From NCBI RefSeq assembly GCF_003171655.1, contig NZ_QFZL01000002.1:580207-644206 (forward strand): 64,000 nt of DNA. The letters run 5' to 3'. The notes under the pieces were generated by a model. That model saw only the letters and a list, made by a program, of their open reading frames with translations. It was not told the origin of the DNA and did not search any database. The stretch is from Stakelama portus. Lineage in GTDB: Bacteria > Pseudomonadota > Alphaproteobacteria > Sphingomonadales > Sphingomonadaceae. Shown here in pieces: positions 36,621 through 46,514 of this stretch (position 1 is the stretch's first letter; each line of letters starts with the position of its first letter). A program made the translations under genes and the position numbers.

Positions 36621-37091
36621 ATGCGTATCACGTTTCTTGCCGCTGCTGCGGCGGCTCTCACGCTTCCGGCAATGCCGGCAGCCGCACAGCATCATGGCGA
36701 CCGCCACGGTCGTGTCCATTACGACGCCCATGGGCGCGCGCATCAGGACAATCGGCATAACCGCAACTGGCGCGGATATCGCCACTATGACTGGAACCGA
36801 GTCGAATCGGGCCAGCGCGGATATTATGCCGACCGCTATTATCGCGACGGCCGCTATTATCAGCCGCGCCGGCTGACGCGCAACGACCGGATCTATCGCG
36901 GATCGAACGGGCGCTATTATTGCCGCCGTTCGGACGGCACGACCGGCTTGATCGTCGGCGGCGTGGCGGGCGCGTTGCTCGGCAATTCGCTGACCGACGG
37001 GCGATCGGCGACGCTTGGCACGCTGCTGGGCGCAGCCGCCGGCGCAGCGATCGGTCGGGAAATCGACCGCGGCAATGTCGTCTGCCGCTAA
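36621..37091 (+). CDS. Glycine zipper 2TM domain protein
   Basis: A 156-residue exported protein. Signal peptide MRITFLAAAAAALTLPAMPA; the mature part begins with a histidine/arginine/asparagine-rich stretch (HHGDRHGRVHYDAHGRAHQD) and a tyrosine-rich region, then the glycine-zipper segment LIVGGVAGALLGNSLTDG and LGTLLGAAAGAAIGREID. Members lie in the outer membrane or periplasm; precise role unknown. The GGGAGAG ribosome site is six bases before ATG 36621. Confidence 0.85.
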   Translation: MRITFLAAAAAALTLPAMPAAAQHHGDRHGRVHYDAHGRAHQDNRHNRNWRGYRHYDWNRVESGQRGYYADRYYRDGRYYQPRRLTRNDRIYRGSNGRYYCRRSDGTTGLIVGGVAGALLGNSLTDGRSATLGTLLGAAAGAAIGREIDRGNVVCR

Positions 37092-37145
37092 TGCGGTACA
37101 AATCGGCGGAAAGACATTCGTCGAAAGACAGAAGTTCGAACGACA

Positions 37146-37173
37146 GGGCGGGAGCACCGGCTCCCGCCCTTTT
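37146..37173 (+). terminator. Terminator after the glycine-zipper gene
   Basis: Ten-pair stem GGGCGGGAGC / GCTCCCGCCC with loop ACCG followed by TTTT. Confidence 0.9.
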
Positions 37174-37176
37174 CCG

Positions 37177-37404
37177 TCAGATCAGGCCCCAGGTCAGGAA
37201 CAGGCGGCCGCCCGAGAGCACCGCGACCAGCAGATTGAGGTTGCGCCCCTCATTGCGGTCGGAAAGCACGCCCAGCGCCACACCGACGATCGCGATCGGA
37301 AACGCGAACCAGTTGACGAGCGGAAGCAGCGGGATCGGCAACAGGCCGACCAGCGCGATAAGCAGGCCGACAGCGCCCACCAGCAGCGAAAGAAGGTTCA
37401 ACAT
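37177..37404 (-). CDS. Small membrane protein
   Basis: A 75-residue protein with two membrane helices (LSLLVGAVGLLIALVGLLPI and WFAFPIAIVGVALGVL) and a short hydrophobic C-terminus. No family recognised. The start at MLNLLSLLVG omits a 21-codon extension. It converges on the glycine-zipper gene, with the terminator between them. Confidence 0.65.
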   Translation of the reverse strand: MLNLLSLLVGAVGLLIALVGLLPIPLLPLVNWFAFPIAIVGVALGVLSDRNEGRNLNLLVAVLSGGRLFLTWGLI

Positions 37405-37544
37405 GATGTATAGATAGGGCAACCATGGTGTGTTGGCAAGGTAAAACACCGCAGGTATTTCGCGCAAAATGCGCGGGCGATCCGACGTTCCAAACCGAAC
37501 CTTAACCCTTAATCGGCATCAGTTCGGTCAAACGGAGTTGATTG

Positions 37545-38273
37545 ATGGTCCGCAGGCCGAGCCTTTTTTGCGCGATATTGATGCCGCTGGCGCTTGCCGG
37601 CTGCGGCGACGGACAGTCCCGCACCGATGCGATCGACAACGGACAGGAAGCCGATCCGGCGCTGACGGCGGCGCTGCAGGACCAGATCATGGTCGACCCC
37701 GCTTTGTCGCAGCAATCCAATCGCGATTCGATCCGTCCCCCTGCCCAGCCCTATTCGGGCGCCATGCCCGCCGATGGCGTTGCGGCAAACGGCAATGCGG
37801 TCGGCGGCGATTTGATGCAGGTGCCCGATCCCAAGCCGGCGGACGCAGATTGCCAGGAATGCAAGGCGGCGCGCGATTCGGTGACGCTGGGCGGTCTTGC
37901 CGCGCGTCAGGCGAATGGCGATCTGGGCGGGTGCGCGGCGAATCTGCAATATTCGGCGAGCTGGGCACAGCGCCTGCCGCGCGACATTCCGCTCTATCCG
38001 CAGGCACGCGTGACCGAAGCGGCGGGAACCGAAGGGGGCAGTTGCAGCCTTCGCGTCGTCAGCTTCTCCGCGCCCCAGCCGATCGGCCACCTGCTCAACT
38101 GGTATTATACCGCCGCAAAACGCGCGGGATATGATGCCGAGCATCAGGTGGACGGCGAGGAACATATTCTGGGCGGCACACGCGAGCGCGACGACGCCGC
38201 CTATGTCCTGTTCATGACGCCGCGTCCTGATGGGGGCACCGACGTCGATCTGGTCGCAAACCGCGGAATCTGA
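37545..38273 (+). CDS. Hypothetical lipoprotein
   Basis: A 242-residue lipoprotein: signal peptide with lipobox LAGC at cysteine 20. A low-complexity region follows to about residue 95, then a cysteine pair (CQECKAARD), and a C-terminal domain (DIPLYPQARVTEAAG, IGHLLNWYYTAAKRAGYDA, YVLFMTPRP) that looks like an alpha/beta fold. No family recognised. GGAG lies eight bases before the ATG. It precedes fluC by 54 bases on the same strand. Confidence 0.75.
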   Translation: MVRRPSLFCAILMPLALAGCGDGQSRTDAIDNGQEADPALTAALQDQIMVDPALSQQSNRDSIRPPAQPYSGAMPADGVAANGNAVGGDLMQVPDPKPADADCQECKAARDSVTLGGLAARQANGDLGGCAANLQYSASWAQRLPRDIPLYPQARVTEAAGTEGGSCSLRVVSFSAPQPIGHLLNWYYTAAKRAGYDAEHQVDGEEHILGGTRERDDAAYVLFMTPRPDGGTDVDLVANRGI

Positions 38274-38327
38274 ACCGCGCGCTACGGCTCGTTTCCCTTT
38301 CGCCGCGAACCGCGCTAACGCGCGGAC

Positions 38328-38705
38328 ATGCTGCATCTCCTTATCGTCATGCTGGGCGGCGCCATCGGGGCGGGCGGCCGGCACATGATCGGCAAGCTCA
38401 GCTTGCTGTGGTTCGGCCCGGGCTATCCTTGGGGCACGCTGGCCGCCAACCTGATCGGCGGGCTGCTGATGGGCCTTCTGGTCGGCGCGATGGCGCGGGT
38501 GGGCGCCGGGGGCGAGCAATGGCGCCTGTTTCTGGGCACCGGCATTTTGGGCGGATTCACGACATTTTCCACTTTCTCGCTCGACGCGATGGTGATGATC
38601 GAACGCGGCGACTGGACCGGAATGCTGGGCTATGTCCTGATTTCGGTGATCGGCGCGATTGCTGCAGTCGCGGCGGGTCTTACTCTGGTACGGGCACTGG
38701 CATGA
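38328..38705 (+). CDS. crcB: Fluoride efflux channel FluC/CrcB
   Basis: A 125-residue four-helix membrane protein. Conserved motifs GGAIGAGGRHMIG, GTLAANLIGG and GTGILGGFTTFSTFS match CrcB/Fluc channels, including the phenylalanine/threonine track. It exports fluoride as a dual-topology dimer. No fluoride riboswitch is seen upstream. The end overlaps the rluC-type gene by ATGA. Confidence 0.93.
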   Translation: MLHLLIVMLGGAIGAGGRHMIGKLSLLWFGPGYPWGTLAANLIGGLLMGLLVGAMARVGAGGEQWRLFLGTGILGGFTTFSTFSLDAMVMIERGDWTGMLGYVLISVIGAIAAVAAGLTLVRALA

Positions 38706-39784
38706 ACGAAGTACGTCAGTTCACGGTCGCAGCCGACGATGACGGCATCCGGCTCGACCGCTGGTTCAAGCGGCATTTGCCCGAAGCGACGTTCAATGTG
38801 GTGTCGCGCTGGGCACGCACCGGACAGTTGCGAGTCGATGGCGCGCGCGCCGCTCCGGGCGACCGGATCGAAGCGGGACAGGTCATTCGCGTTCCCCCGG
38901 CAGAGCCGGAAAAGCCGGCGCGCAAGAAGTCGAGCCGCCCGCCGCTGTCGCCCGAACAGACCGAGTTCATCCAGTCGCTGGTGATCCACCGCGATGCCCA
39001 GGCGCTGGTGATCAACAAGCCGCCGGGACTGGCGACGCAGGGCGGCACCAAGACGCATGAGCATGTCGATGCGCTGCTCGACGGCATCCAGTTCGATCTC
39101 GAGACGCGGCCCAAGCTGGTCCATCGGCTCGACAAGGACACGTCGGGCGTGTTGCTGCTGGCACGCACGGCGCGCGCCGCGGCATATTTCGCCAAGCATT
39201 TTTCGGGGCGCAGCGCGCGGAAAGTCTATTGGGCGCTGGTGATCGGCGTGCCGGAGATCGATGACGGCGTGATCGACCTGCCGCTCGCCAAACAGCCCGG
39301 CACCGGCGGCGAAAAAATGCATGTCGACGAGGAAGAAGGCCTCCCCTCGCGCTCACGCTATCGCGTGATCGAGCGCGCGGGAAACCGTGCCGCCTGGGTC
39401 GAGTTGCAACCGCATACCGGGCGGACCCATCAATTGCGCGTGCACATGGCCGCGATCGGACATCCAATCGTCGGCGACGGTAAATATGGCGGGCAGGATG
39501 CCTTTCTGACCGGCGGGATCAGCCGCAAGATGCATCTCCACGCCCGGCGCATTCGCATCGATCATCCCGATGGCGGCAAGCTCGACGTGACTGCGTCGCT
39601 GCCCTCGCATTTCGCAGAGTCGCTCGACACGCTGGGTTTCGAGGAAGCGCAAGGCGATGCGATGCCGCAGGACGATGCCGCACCGCCCGAAACCCGCGAG
39701 CAGAAAAAGGCCCGGGCCCGCGCCCATGCCAAGACCGTGCGCAAGGAACGGCGCGGCGAACGGCGCAAGCGCAGCAAGAACTGA
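38702..39784 (+). CDS. RluA-family pseudouridine synthase
   Basis: A 360-residue RNA pseudouridine synthase of the RluA family (RluC/RluD type). An N-terminal S4-like domain (IRLDRWFKRHLPEATFNVVS) is followed by the catalytic domain with HRLDKDTSGVLL, where the aspartate is catalytic, and LQPHTGRTHQLRVHM. The basic C-terminal tail (RKERRGERRKRSKN) may help bind rRNA. Likely 23S rRNA modification; exact site not deduced. Coupled to crcB. Confidence 0.9.
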   Translation: MNEVRQFTVAADDDGIRLDRWFKRHLPEATFNVVSRWARTGQLRVDGARAAPGDRIEAGQVIRVPPAEPEKPARKKSSRPPLSPEQTEFIQSLVIHRDAQALVINKPPGLATQGGTKTHEHVDALLDGIQFDLETRPKLVHRLDKDTSGVLLLARTARAAAYFAKHFSGRSARKVYWALVIGVPEIDDGVIDLPLAKQPGTGGEKMHVDEEEGLPSRSRYRVIERAGNRAAWVELQPHTGRTHQLRVHMAAIGHPIVGDGKYGGQDAFLTGGISRKMHLHARRIRIDHPDGGKLDVTASLPSHFAESLDTLGFEEAQGDAMPQDDAAPPETREQKKARARAHAKTVRKERRGERRKRSKN

Positions 39785-39921
39785 TCTGCATCAATTCCCT
39801 GCCGCAAAGCTGTTCATTACAAGCACAGTTAGCATCCGATAGAGGCTGGCAAAGCGGCTCAAGATCGGGGTATCAGGCCGATGGGACGCTGGTCGAACGA
39901 CTGGGAATTGGGGAGAAGATT

Positions 39922-40419
39922 ATGAAATTTCGTGCAGCTATTGCCGCGGTGGCCGCGGCTGTTGCGATGACGCCGGCGGTTGCTTCGGCGCAGGATACCT
40001 ATGCCGAAGTCGGTGGCTGGAGCATTTTCAAGAATCCCGATAACTGCCGCGCCATCGGCTCGTTCGACGGCGATACGCATCTTGCGGTCGGCTTTTATCC
40101 GGCTGACGACAAGGTGATCATGGTCGTGATCGACCCCGATTTCACCATGACGAGCAATCAGGAGCTGAAGTATAATATGTACTTCGCCCAGGGCGACAAC
40201 CTGAACGACGATTGGGGCGAAATCACTGCCTATGGCCTGCAAATGGATGGCGGCAAGCACGCCTTCCGCGTCAGCCTTGACGGCAATGACTTTCTGAACG
40301 ATTTCGGCGACAACGAGCTGCTCGGCTTCTTTGTCGGCAGCGACCTGCTGATCAGCCTGCGGCTCGAGAATTCGGCAGAGATCGAAAGCAAGCTGCGCCA
40401 GTGCGCGGCGACGATCTGA
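39922..40419 (+). CDS. Secreted hypothetical protein
   Basis: A 165-residue protein with a signal peptide (MKFRAAIAAVAAAVAMTPAVA, cleavage near SAQ). The mature domain contains WSIFKNPDNCRAIGSFDG and a C-terminal CAATI; the two cysteines may form a disulfide. No family recognised. The ATG follows GGGGAGAAGATT. It lies between the pseudouridine synthase and the HAD genes. Confidence 0.75.
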   Translation: MKFRAAIAAVAAAVAMTPAVASAQDTYAEVGGWSIFKNPDNCRAIGSFDGDTHLAVGFYPADDKVIMVVIDPDFTMTSNQELKYNMYFAQGDNLNDDWGEITAYGLQMDGGKHAFRVSLDGNDFLNDFGDNELLGFFVGSDLLISLRLENSAEIESKLRQCAATI

Positions 40420-40441
40420 TCGTCCTATCGACGGAGTTAGC

Positions 40442-41149
40442 GTGAATCATCTGGCACTGTTCGACTGCGATGGAACGCTGGTCGACAGCCAGGCCAACAT
40501 CTGCCGGGCGATGGAGGAATGTTTCTCCATCGCCCGTCTTGTTCCGCCCGACCGCGCGGCGATCCGCCAGATTGTCGGGCTTAGCCTGGTCGAAGCGATT
40601 GCGAAGCTGGTGCCGGACGCCGACGACGCGCTGCACCGGACGATGGCCGAAGACTATAAGCGGACGTTTCAGGCGATGCGCCGGACGGGTACGCTCGACG
40701 AAGAACCGCTGTTCGACGGTATTGCCGATACGCTGGCCGCATTGGAAGACGACGGCTGGTTGCTCGGCGTAGCGACGGGAAAGTCCGACCGCGGGCTGCA
40801 CCATATTCTGGAATATCATGGCCTGAAACGGCGTTTCGTAACGCTGCAGACGGCCGATCGCCACCCTTCCAAACCGCATCCATCGATGGTGGAAACCGCG
40901 ATGGCAGAGGCCGGCGCAGCCCCTGAAACGACGGTGGTGATCGGCGATACCAGCTTCGACATGGCGATGGCCGCGGCGGCGCGAGCGCATGGAGTCGGCG
41001 TATCCTGGGGCTATCATGCCCCGGCGGAATTGCTGAGCGCGGGCGCGCGGATCGTCACCGATCATGCGCTGCACCTGCCCGCGCATCTCAACGGTCTTTG
41101 CGCGCCCCCTTCCCCGCCGACCGCGCAATCGACTAAGATCGCATCATGA
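40442..41149 (+). CDS. HAD phosphatase, phosphoglycolate phosphatase-like
   Basis: A 235-residue HAD hydrolase. Motif I FDCDGTLVD near residues 7-15, motif II ATGKSD, the lysine in SKPHPSMVE and motif IV GDTSFDMAMA are intact. Probably a phosphoglycolate or sugar-phosphate phosphatase. The start is GTG after GGAGTTAGC. The stop overlaps the next gene by ATGA. Confidence 0.88.
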   Translation: MNHLALFDCDGTLVDSQANICRAMEECFSIARLVPPDRAAIRQIVGLSLVEAIAKLVPDADDALHRTMAEDYKRTFQAMRRTGTLDEEPLFDGIADTLAALEDDGWLLGVATGKSDRGLHHILEYHGLKRRFVTLQTADRHPSKPHPSMVETAMAEAGAAPETTVVIGDTSFDMAMAAAARAHGVGVSWGYHAPAELLSAGARIVTDHALHLPAHLNGLCAPPSPPTAQSTKIAS

Positions 41150-41367
41150 CCGAATCCGACAAGCTGGCGCGCAATCGCTATTTCATGATGGCGGGCGTGA
41201 ATATCCTCGCCGTTGCGGGCGCTGTATTCGGCCTGATCCTGGCCGGGCGCGCGACGAGCTGGGAGCTTACGGTGCTGGGCGGCGCGATTCTGCTCAGCGG
41301 GCTTTATGTCATGGCGGTGGTGCCGCGCGCCATGGCCCGACGCTGGCGCACGCCCCCCGCGCAATGA
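41146..41367 (+). CDS. Small two-helix membrane protein
   Basis: A 73-residue protein with two hydrophobic helices (MMAGVNILAVAGAVFGLILA and LTVLGGAILLSGLYVMAVV). It is linked by four-base overlaps on both sides (HAD gene and ATP12 gene), so it is a real coupled gene. Function unknown. Confidence 0.75.
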   Translation: MTESDKLARNRYFMMAGVNILAVAGAVFGLILAGRATSWELTVLGGAILLSGLYVMAVVPRAMARRWRTPPAQ

Positions 41368-42059
41368 AACGTTTCTGGACGGAAGTGACCGTTGCCGAAC
41401 GGGACGGCAGCGGCTTCGGCATCGCGCTCGACGAACGACCGGTGAACACACCGGGCCGGGTGCGTCTGGCCGTGCCGACTCACGTGCTTGCTCAGGCGAT
41501 TGCGGACGAATGGCGCGCCGTGGACATACAGATCGACCCGCGCGCCATGCCGTTGACCGGGCTTGCCAACGCGGCGATCGATCGCATCGGCCCTGCCGCA
41601 GACGATTTTGCCGCCGGCCTTGCCGCTTATGGCGAGAGCGACCTGCTCTGCTATCGCGCCGATACGCCCGCCGAACTGGTCGCGCGGCAGGTCGCACATT
41701 GGGATCCGCTGCTCGACTGGGCGGCGCGACACTATGATGTGCGTTTCGAAACCGTTGCCGGCGTGATGCACCGTCCCCAGCCCGAGGCCACGACCCGGCG
41801 CCTGTCGCACGCAGTCAGGCAACGATCGCCGTTCGAACTGGCGGGCCTGTCGCCGCTGGTGACGATCAGCGGGTCGCTGGTCGCTGCGCTTGCGATGCTG
41901 GAAGGCGCGGCGACTCGCGACGCGGTCTGGGTCGCCGCGCATGTCGATGAGGACTGGCAGGCCGAACAATGGGGCGAGGACAGCCTCGCACAGAAGGCCC
42001 GCGAGGTGCACCGCGCCGATTTCGACGCGGGCGCCCGTTTGCTCGCCCTGCTGGCTTAA
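41364..42059 (+). CDS. ATP12-family F1-ATPase assembly factor
   Basis: A 231-residue protein of the ATP12 chaperone family, which helps assemble the F1 alpha subunit. Motifs: RPVNTPGRVRLAVPTHVLA, IDPRAMPLTGLANAAID, SDLLCYRAD, WDPLLDWAARHYDVRF and AHVDEDWQAEQWGED. Found in alphaproteobacteria and mitochondria. Overlaps the small membrane gene by four bases, and its end overlaps the converging gene by four bases. Confidence 0.92.
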   Translation: MKRFWTEVTVAERDGSGFGIALDERPVNTPGRVRLAVPTHVLAQAIADEWRAVDIQIDPRAMPLTGLANAAIDRIGPAADDFAAGLAAYGESDLLCYRADTPAELVARQVAHWDPLLDWAARHYDVRFETVAGVMHRPQPEATTRRLSHAVRQRSPFELAGLSPLVTISGSLVAALAMLEGAATRDAVWVAAHVDEDWQAEQWGEDSLAQKAREVHRADFDAGARLLALLA

Positions 42060-42619
42060 TTCGCGCCGGGCAGCTGCTTCGGCAGGAACCAGCGCGAAAT
42101 CACCGCACCGGCGACCAGGAACGTCAGTAGGTCGCTGACCCACAGATAGACGAAATAGCCCCAGGGCGCGTGATTGAAGACCGGCTGGCCGAGATCGACA
42201 TAGGCGGTGATCGCAACGGCAAAGAACGCCACCAGCTTCATCCGCGTACCGAAACTCGCCCCCGTCGCGAAGCTGCGCAGAGCGAAGGCGATAATCAGCG
42301 AACAGACGATCGCGAGAACCAGCCCGCCGATCAGCGCGCTGCTGTCCACCACCGGAAAGCCATGGTCGTTGAACAGCACCAACGCAGTCGGGCCGTTGCC
42401 ATAGGCGGACGTCCCCGCCGTCGTGCCCGGCCACGGAATCGGATAGGCACCGGAGCCGGTCGGCCCGAGATGCAGCGCAAGCGAGTCCTGAACCGCCAGT
42501 CCGTCGGCATCGGGCGCGATCTTATACGCCAGATAACTGAGCGGCGTGCCCCAGAACAGGAAGCCCACCAGCCACATTGCGACACCACCGACGACACCGC
42601 CAACCAACAGCTTCGGCAT
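42056..42619 (-). CDS. Hypothetical membrane protein
   Basis: A 187-residue protein with four hydrophobic segments (VGGVVGGVAMWLVGFLFWGT; LIGGLVLAIVCSLIIAFAL; LVAFFAVAITAYVDL; LWVSDLLTFLVAGAVISRW). A periplasmic or cytoplasmic loop of about 65 residues lies between helices 1 and 2. No family recognised. Convergent with ATP12 and next to gmk on the same strand. Confidence 0.75.
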   Translation of the reverse strand: MPKLLVGGVVGGVAMWLVGFLFWGTPLSYLAYKIAPDADGLAVQDSLALHLGPTGSGAYPIPWPGTTAGTSAYGNGPTALVLFNDHGFPVVDSSALIGGLVLAIVCSLIIAFALRSFATGASFGTRMKLVAFFAVAITAYVDLGQPVFNHAPWGYFVYLWVSDLLTFLVAGAVISRWFLPKQLPGAN

Positions 42620-42647
42620 GACGCACTCCCCCTAAATTAGTCCGAGG

Positions 42648-43298
42648 CTATTTGAGCAGCCCCCGGATGAATCCGATCAATCCGGTCTGTCGCGAACGCC
42701 GGATACGCTCTGCAGCCAGGATCGTCCTGACCTGCTCATAGCATTTTTCGACATCGTCGTTCACCAGAACATAGTCATAGCCGTCCCAATGGCTGACTTC
42801 GCCCGCGGCCCGCGCCATGCGGCGATTGATGACGTCCTCCGAATCGGTGGCGCGCGCGATCAGCCTTTTGTGCAGTTCCTCCATCGACGGCGGCAGGATG
42901 AAGACGCGAACCACGTCGCCGCCGGCAAGCTGAAACAGCTGCTGCGCGCCTTGCCAGTCGATGTCGAACAACACGTCATGCCCGGCCGCCAGCATCGAAA
43001 AGACGCTTTGCTTCGGCGTGCCATAGCGATGATCGAAGACATGCGCCCATTCGAGGAATTCGTTGGCCGACACCATCGACCGGAACGTCTCGGTATCGAC
43101 GAAATGATAATCCACGCCTTCCTGTTCGCCGGGGCGCATCGGACGCGTCGTATAGGATACCGACATCGTCAGATCGGGGTCGCTCGCCAGCAATTTGCGT
43201 GCGATCGTCGATTTGCCGGCACCGGAAGGCGAGGAAAGGACGAATAATACGCCGCGTCGCTTTAGGCCGTGCGGATCCTGTTCGTGGCTGTGGGGCAT
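42648..43298 (-). CDS. gmk: Guanylate kinase
   Basis: A 216-residue enzyme that phosphorylates GMP to GDP. P-loop SSPSGAGKST (22-31), SVSYTTRPMRPGEQEGVDYHF (GMP-binding) and FDIDWQGAQQL are intact. The start MPHSHEQDPHG was chosen because it precedes the core by a normal short leader. It is transcribed away from the small-protein pair. Confidence 0.95.
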   Translation of the reverse strand: MPHSHEQDPHGLKRRGVLFVLSSPSGAGKSTIARKLLASDPDLTMSVSYTTRPMRPGEQEGVDYHFVDTETFRSMVSANEFLEWAHVFDHRYGTPKQSVFSMLAAGHDVLFDIDWQGAQQLFQLAGGDVVRVFILPPSMEELHKRLIARATDSEDVINRRMARAAGEVSHWDGYDYVLVNDDVEKCYEQVRTILAAERIRRSRQTGLIGFIRGLLK

Positions 43299-43361
43299 GC
43301 GCGCTAGTGGCGCGGCGCAACGGTTCCCGTCAAGCACCCACGTGCGCAAATGCGCAACAGA

Positions 43362-43517
43362 TCAGCCTTGCGCCGTTTCCTCGCGGGATTTCTTGCGGTC
43401 GCGATGCAGGCGCCAGAGCGCATAGCCGCCCGCCGCCGCCCAGCCGATCGGACCGAAGCGCAGAACACGCTGAAGCGCGAGCGCCGCAACTGCGCTTTTG
43501 ATGCCGCGACCGCTCAT
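43362..43517 (-). CDS. 51-residue small protein, coupled
   Basis: The 51-residue frame starts MSGRGIKSAVAALALQRVLR and has one hydrophobic segment (FGPIGWAAAGGYALW) followed by a basic-acidic tail (RLHRDRKKSREETAQG). Its ATG overlaps the stop of the upstream small gene by ATGA, which is strong evidence of translational coupling. No known family. Confidence 0.6.
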   Translation of the reverse strand: MSGRGIKSAVAALALQRVLRFGPIGWAAAGGYALWRLHRDRKKSREETAQG

Positions 43518-43732
43518 GCGTGCTGGCGCGGGCTGGATGCGACATCGTACCAGAGCGACTTTGCGCCGCGATAGGCCGCATATCCCACCGCAGCGGTGAC
43601 CACGACCGGCAGCGTGAATTTGAGGACATTGGCGATGATTGCGCCCTTCATTGCGCCGTCGGTAATGCCGTCATCACCGCTCATCGCGTCGATTGCACCG
43701 CCGATAACGGCTCCGGTCGTTGTAGCACCCAT
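43514..43732 (-). CDS. Small membrane protein, 72 residues
   Basis: The 72-residue frame reads MGATTTGAVIGGAIDAMSGD then KGAIIANVLKFTLPVVVTAAVGYAAYRGAK. A glycine-rich region and one membrane helix are visible. GGAGGAAAATC precedes the ATG, and the longer in-frame start at 43849 has no such site. It is coupled to the 51-residue gene. Unknown function; the pair may be a small membrane complex. Confidence 0.7.
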   Translation of the reverse strand: MGATTTGAVIGGAIDAMSGDDGITDGAMKGAIIANVLKFTLPVVVTAAVGYAAYRGAKSLWYDVASSPRQHA

Positions 43733-44079
43733 GATTTTCCTCCCGAATTTCAGTTCGGAGGGAAAGCGCCGGAGCGCGCAGGAAGTTCCCGCGGGACACA
43801 ACAACAGCGAAGCGATTTCCGTTCGCGCTAAGCCCGTCGAGGCCCTCACCTGCCTTCTTCAATCGAGACTTAGAAAGAGCAGCACTTCGACAAGCTCAGT
43901 GCAAACGGATCGGGTTTGACCCCGCATCCTTCCTCACCCGCCAGGGGGAGGTGTCACCGAAGGTGACGGAGGGGGAGGACGGCGGATCGCTTGCTATCCT
44001 TCAACACCCCCCCCGTCTCCGCCCCCTCCGCCAGCTTCGCTGGTCCCCCTCCCCCTTGCGGGGGAGGAAGATGGTTGCA
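43733..44079. repeat. Intergenic repeats before fumC end
   Basis: No gene seen. A stretch near 43882 (CTTCGACAAGCTCAGTGCAA) and a block of GGGGGAGG / CCTCCCCC-rich inverted repeats from about 43935 to 44070 (CCAGGGGGAGG, TGTCACCGAAGGTGACG, CAGCTTCGCTGG, CCCTTGCGGGGG). These are typical dispersed repeats of sphingomonads, similar to those at 54030-54255. Confidence 0.7.
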
Positions 44080-45468
<1,389 letters not shown>

Positions 45469-45836
45469 GGGCGTGTTTCCTTTTTGACATCCGGTCCCGC
45501 GCATTCCCAGCACGGGAGTCGCGGGCGCTCTAGCGCGCGAATCGGGGCGATGCCAAGCGGCGCAACGCCGGTACCGGGGACGCCCCGGAAGTTTAGGAAG
45601 TTTACGACACGTCCCGCCTCTTTTCCCCTCCGCACCGGCACCGACGCAAAACGCGGGGTGGCTGAAGGATGTGCGAGGACAGGCATCGTCCCGCGATTTA
45701 GACACAGATTGCGTATGTAGGACAGCGAAGCCTGCACCCGTCGAGGATGGGTGGCCAGCAGCGGTGGTATCGGCACATATCCGTGAATTTCGAAGGCGCT
45801 GTCCGCATGCCTCGGCGATGTAGTAGAGCAGCGGCT
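45469..45836. other. Intergenic region upstream of fumC
   Basis: No gene is supported. The fumC ribosome site is at 45470-45485. The rest has no clear ORF, repeat or hairpin that I can identify; a fumC promoter is expected but could not be fixed. Confidence 0.5.
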
Positions 45837-45968
45837 ATGCCGATTTTCGTTTATGAGAATGAGGGCGAGGAAGAAGTCACCTTCATTTTGAGCCCGAATG
45901 AGGAAGAATTCAGGATTGCGCCGCTGGCCAGTGCGATCGCACCTTTCTCTCGGTGGGAAGATATTTAG
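45837..45968 (+). CDS. Hypothetical ORF, possible 5' half
   Basis: A 43-residue frame beginning MPIFVYENEGEEEVTFILSP. It looks like a protein start, but ends within the next frame, which continues as a longer hypothetical protein. It may be a single gene broken by a frameshift near 45930-45950, or two overlapping genes. The codon usage is less GC-rich than in neighbours. Confidence 0.4.
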   Translation: MPIFVYENEGEEEVTFILSPNEEEFRIAPLASAIAPFSRWEDI

Positions 45969-46324
45969 TCAATTTCTGGTGCGAAAGCGCGGCGCGCGAG
46001 ACGGAGATCGTCCATCCCGGCGCGTTTGATCTACTGCTCGCCAGTCTTGCCAGACATGGCTTTTGCGGAGGGATCGTGAACGATCAACCTACTCACGTCT
46101 GCGACCTGCTCCCGGCATCAGGAATGATCACAGCCGAAGCGTTTGCCACGCTGGTCCTCCGGGCGGAAGGCGACGGAAACGATCTCTCACGTGATATTGA
46201 GCGCTGGTCGGATGGTCTGAAAGCAGCATTTATCCAGCATATGGGCAGCGAGGTGGCGCCGGCGACGATGTTGAAGCAGAATTTCGCTCAACCATTCGAT
46301 GCGTCGGCAAATACCGCCGGCTAA
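45953..46324 (+). CDS. Hypothetical protein, possible 3' half
   Basis: A 123-residue frame from GTG (MGRYLVNFWCESAARETEIV). Segments SLARHGFCGGIVND and ITAEAFATLVLRAEGDGNDL look like a globular protein. It overlaps the preceding frame by 16 bases and reads upstream as ...FLSVGRYLVNFW, so the two could be joined by one frameshift. No family recognised; the base composition is less biased than the window, which hints at transfer. Confidence 0.45.
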   Translation: MGRYLVNFWCESAARETEIVHPGAFDLLLASLARHGFCGGIVNDQPTHVCDLLPASGMITAEAFATLVLRAEGDGNDLSRDIERWSDGLKAAFIQHMGSEVAPATMLKQNFAQPFDASANTAG

Positions 46325-46514
46325 ACGCATTCGTGCGAGCTAAGCATCTTTGACAGCGACGGCCTCCCCCGTCGCCCCTGCGCAGGCAGGGGCCTGTTTC
46401 TCTTTCGTCACGCGGGTTAGCCTGACACATTCCTCGCCCTCGCGTGTCTGCCGGTTCCACCAACGCTACAGAGATGGGCCCCTGCCTGCGCAGGGGCGAC
46501 AGGAATGATCAGGG
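46325..46514. repeat. Intergenic inverted repeats (CCCTGCGCAGGCAGGG type)
   Basis: Two copies of the repeat GTCGCCCCTGCGCAGGCAGG / GCCCCTGCCTGCGCAGGGGC in opposite orientation near 46371 and 46475. The same repeat appears near 55800 and 55900. These are dispersed REP-like palindromes; no gene is present. Confidence 0.7.

Noticed and set aside
38274..38327. Fluoride riboswitch upstream of crcB
   Set aside because: Only 54 bases separate it from the preceding gene and none of the conserved riboswitch bases or pseudoknot can be recognised.
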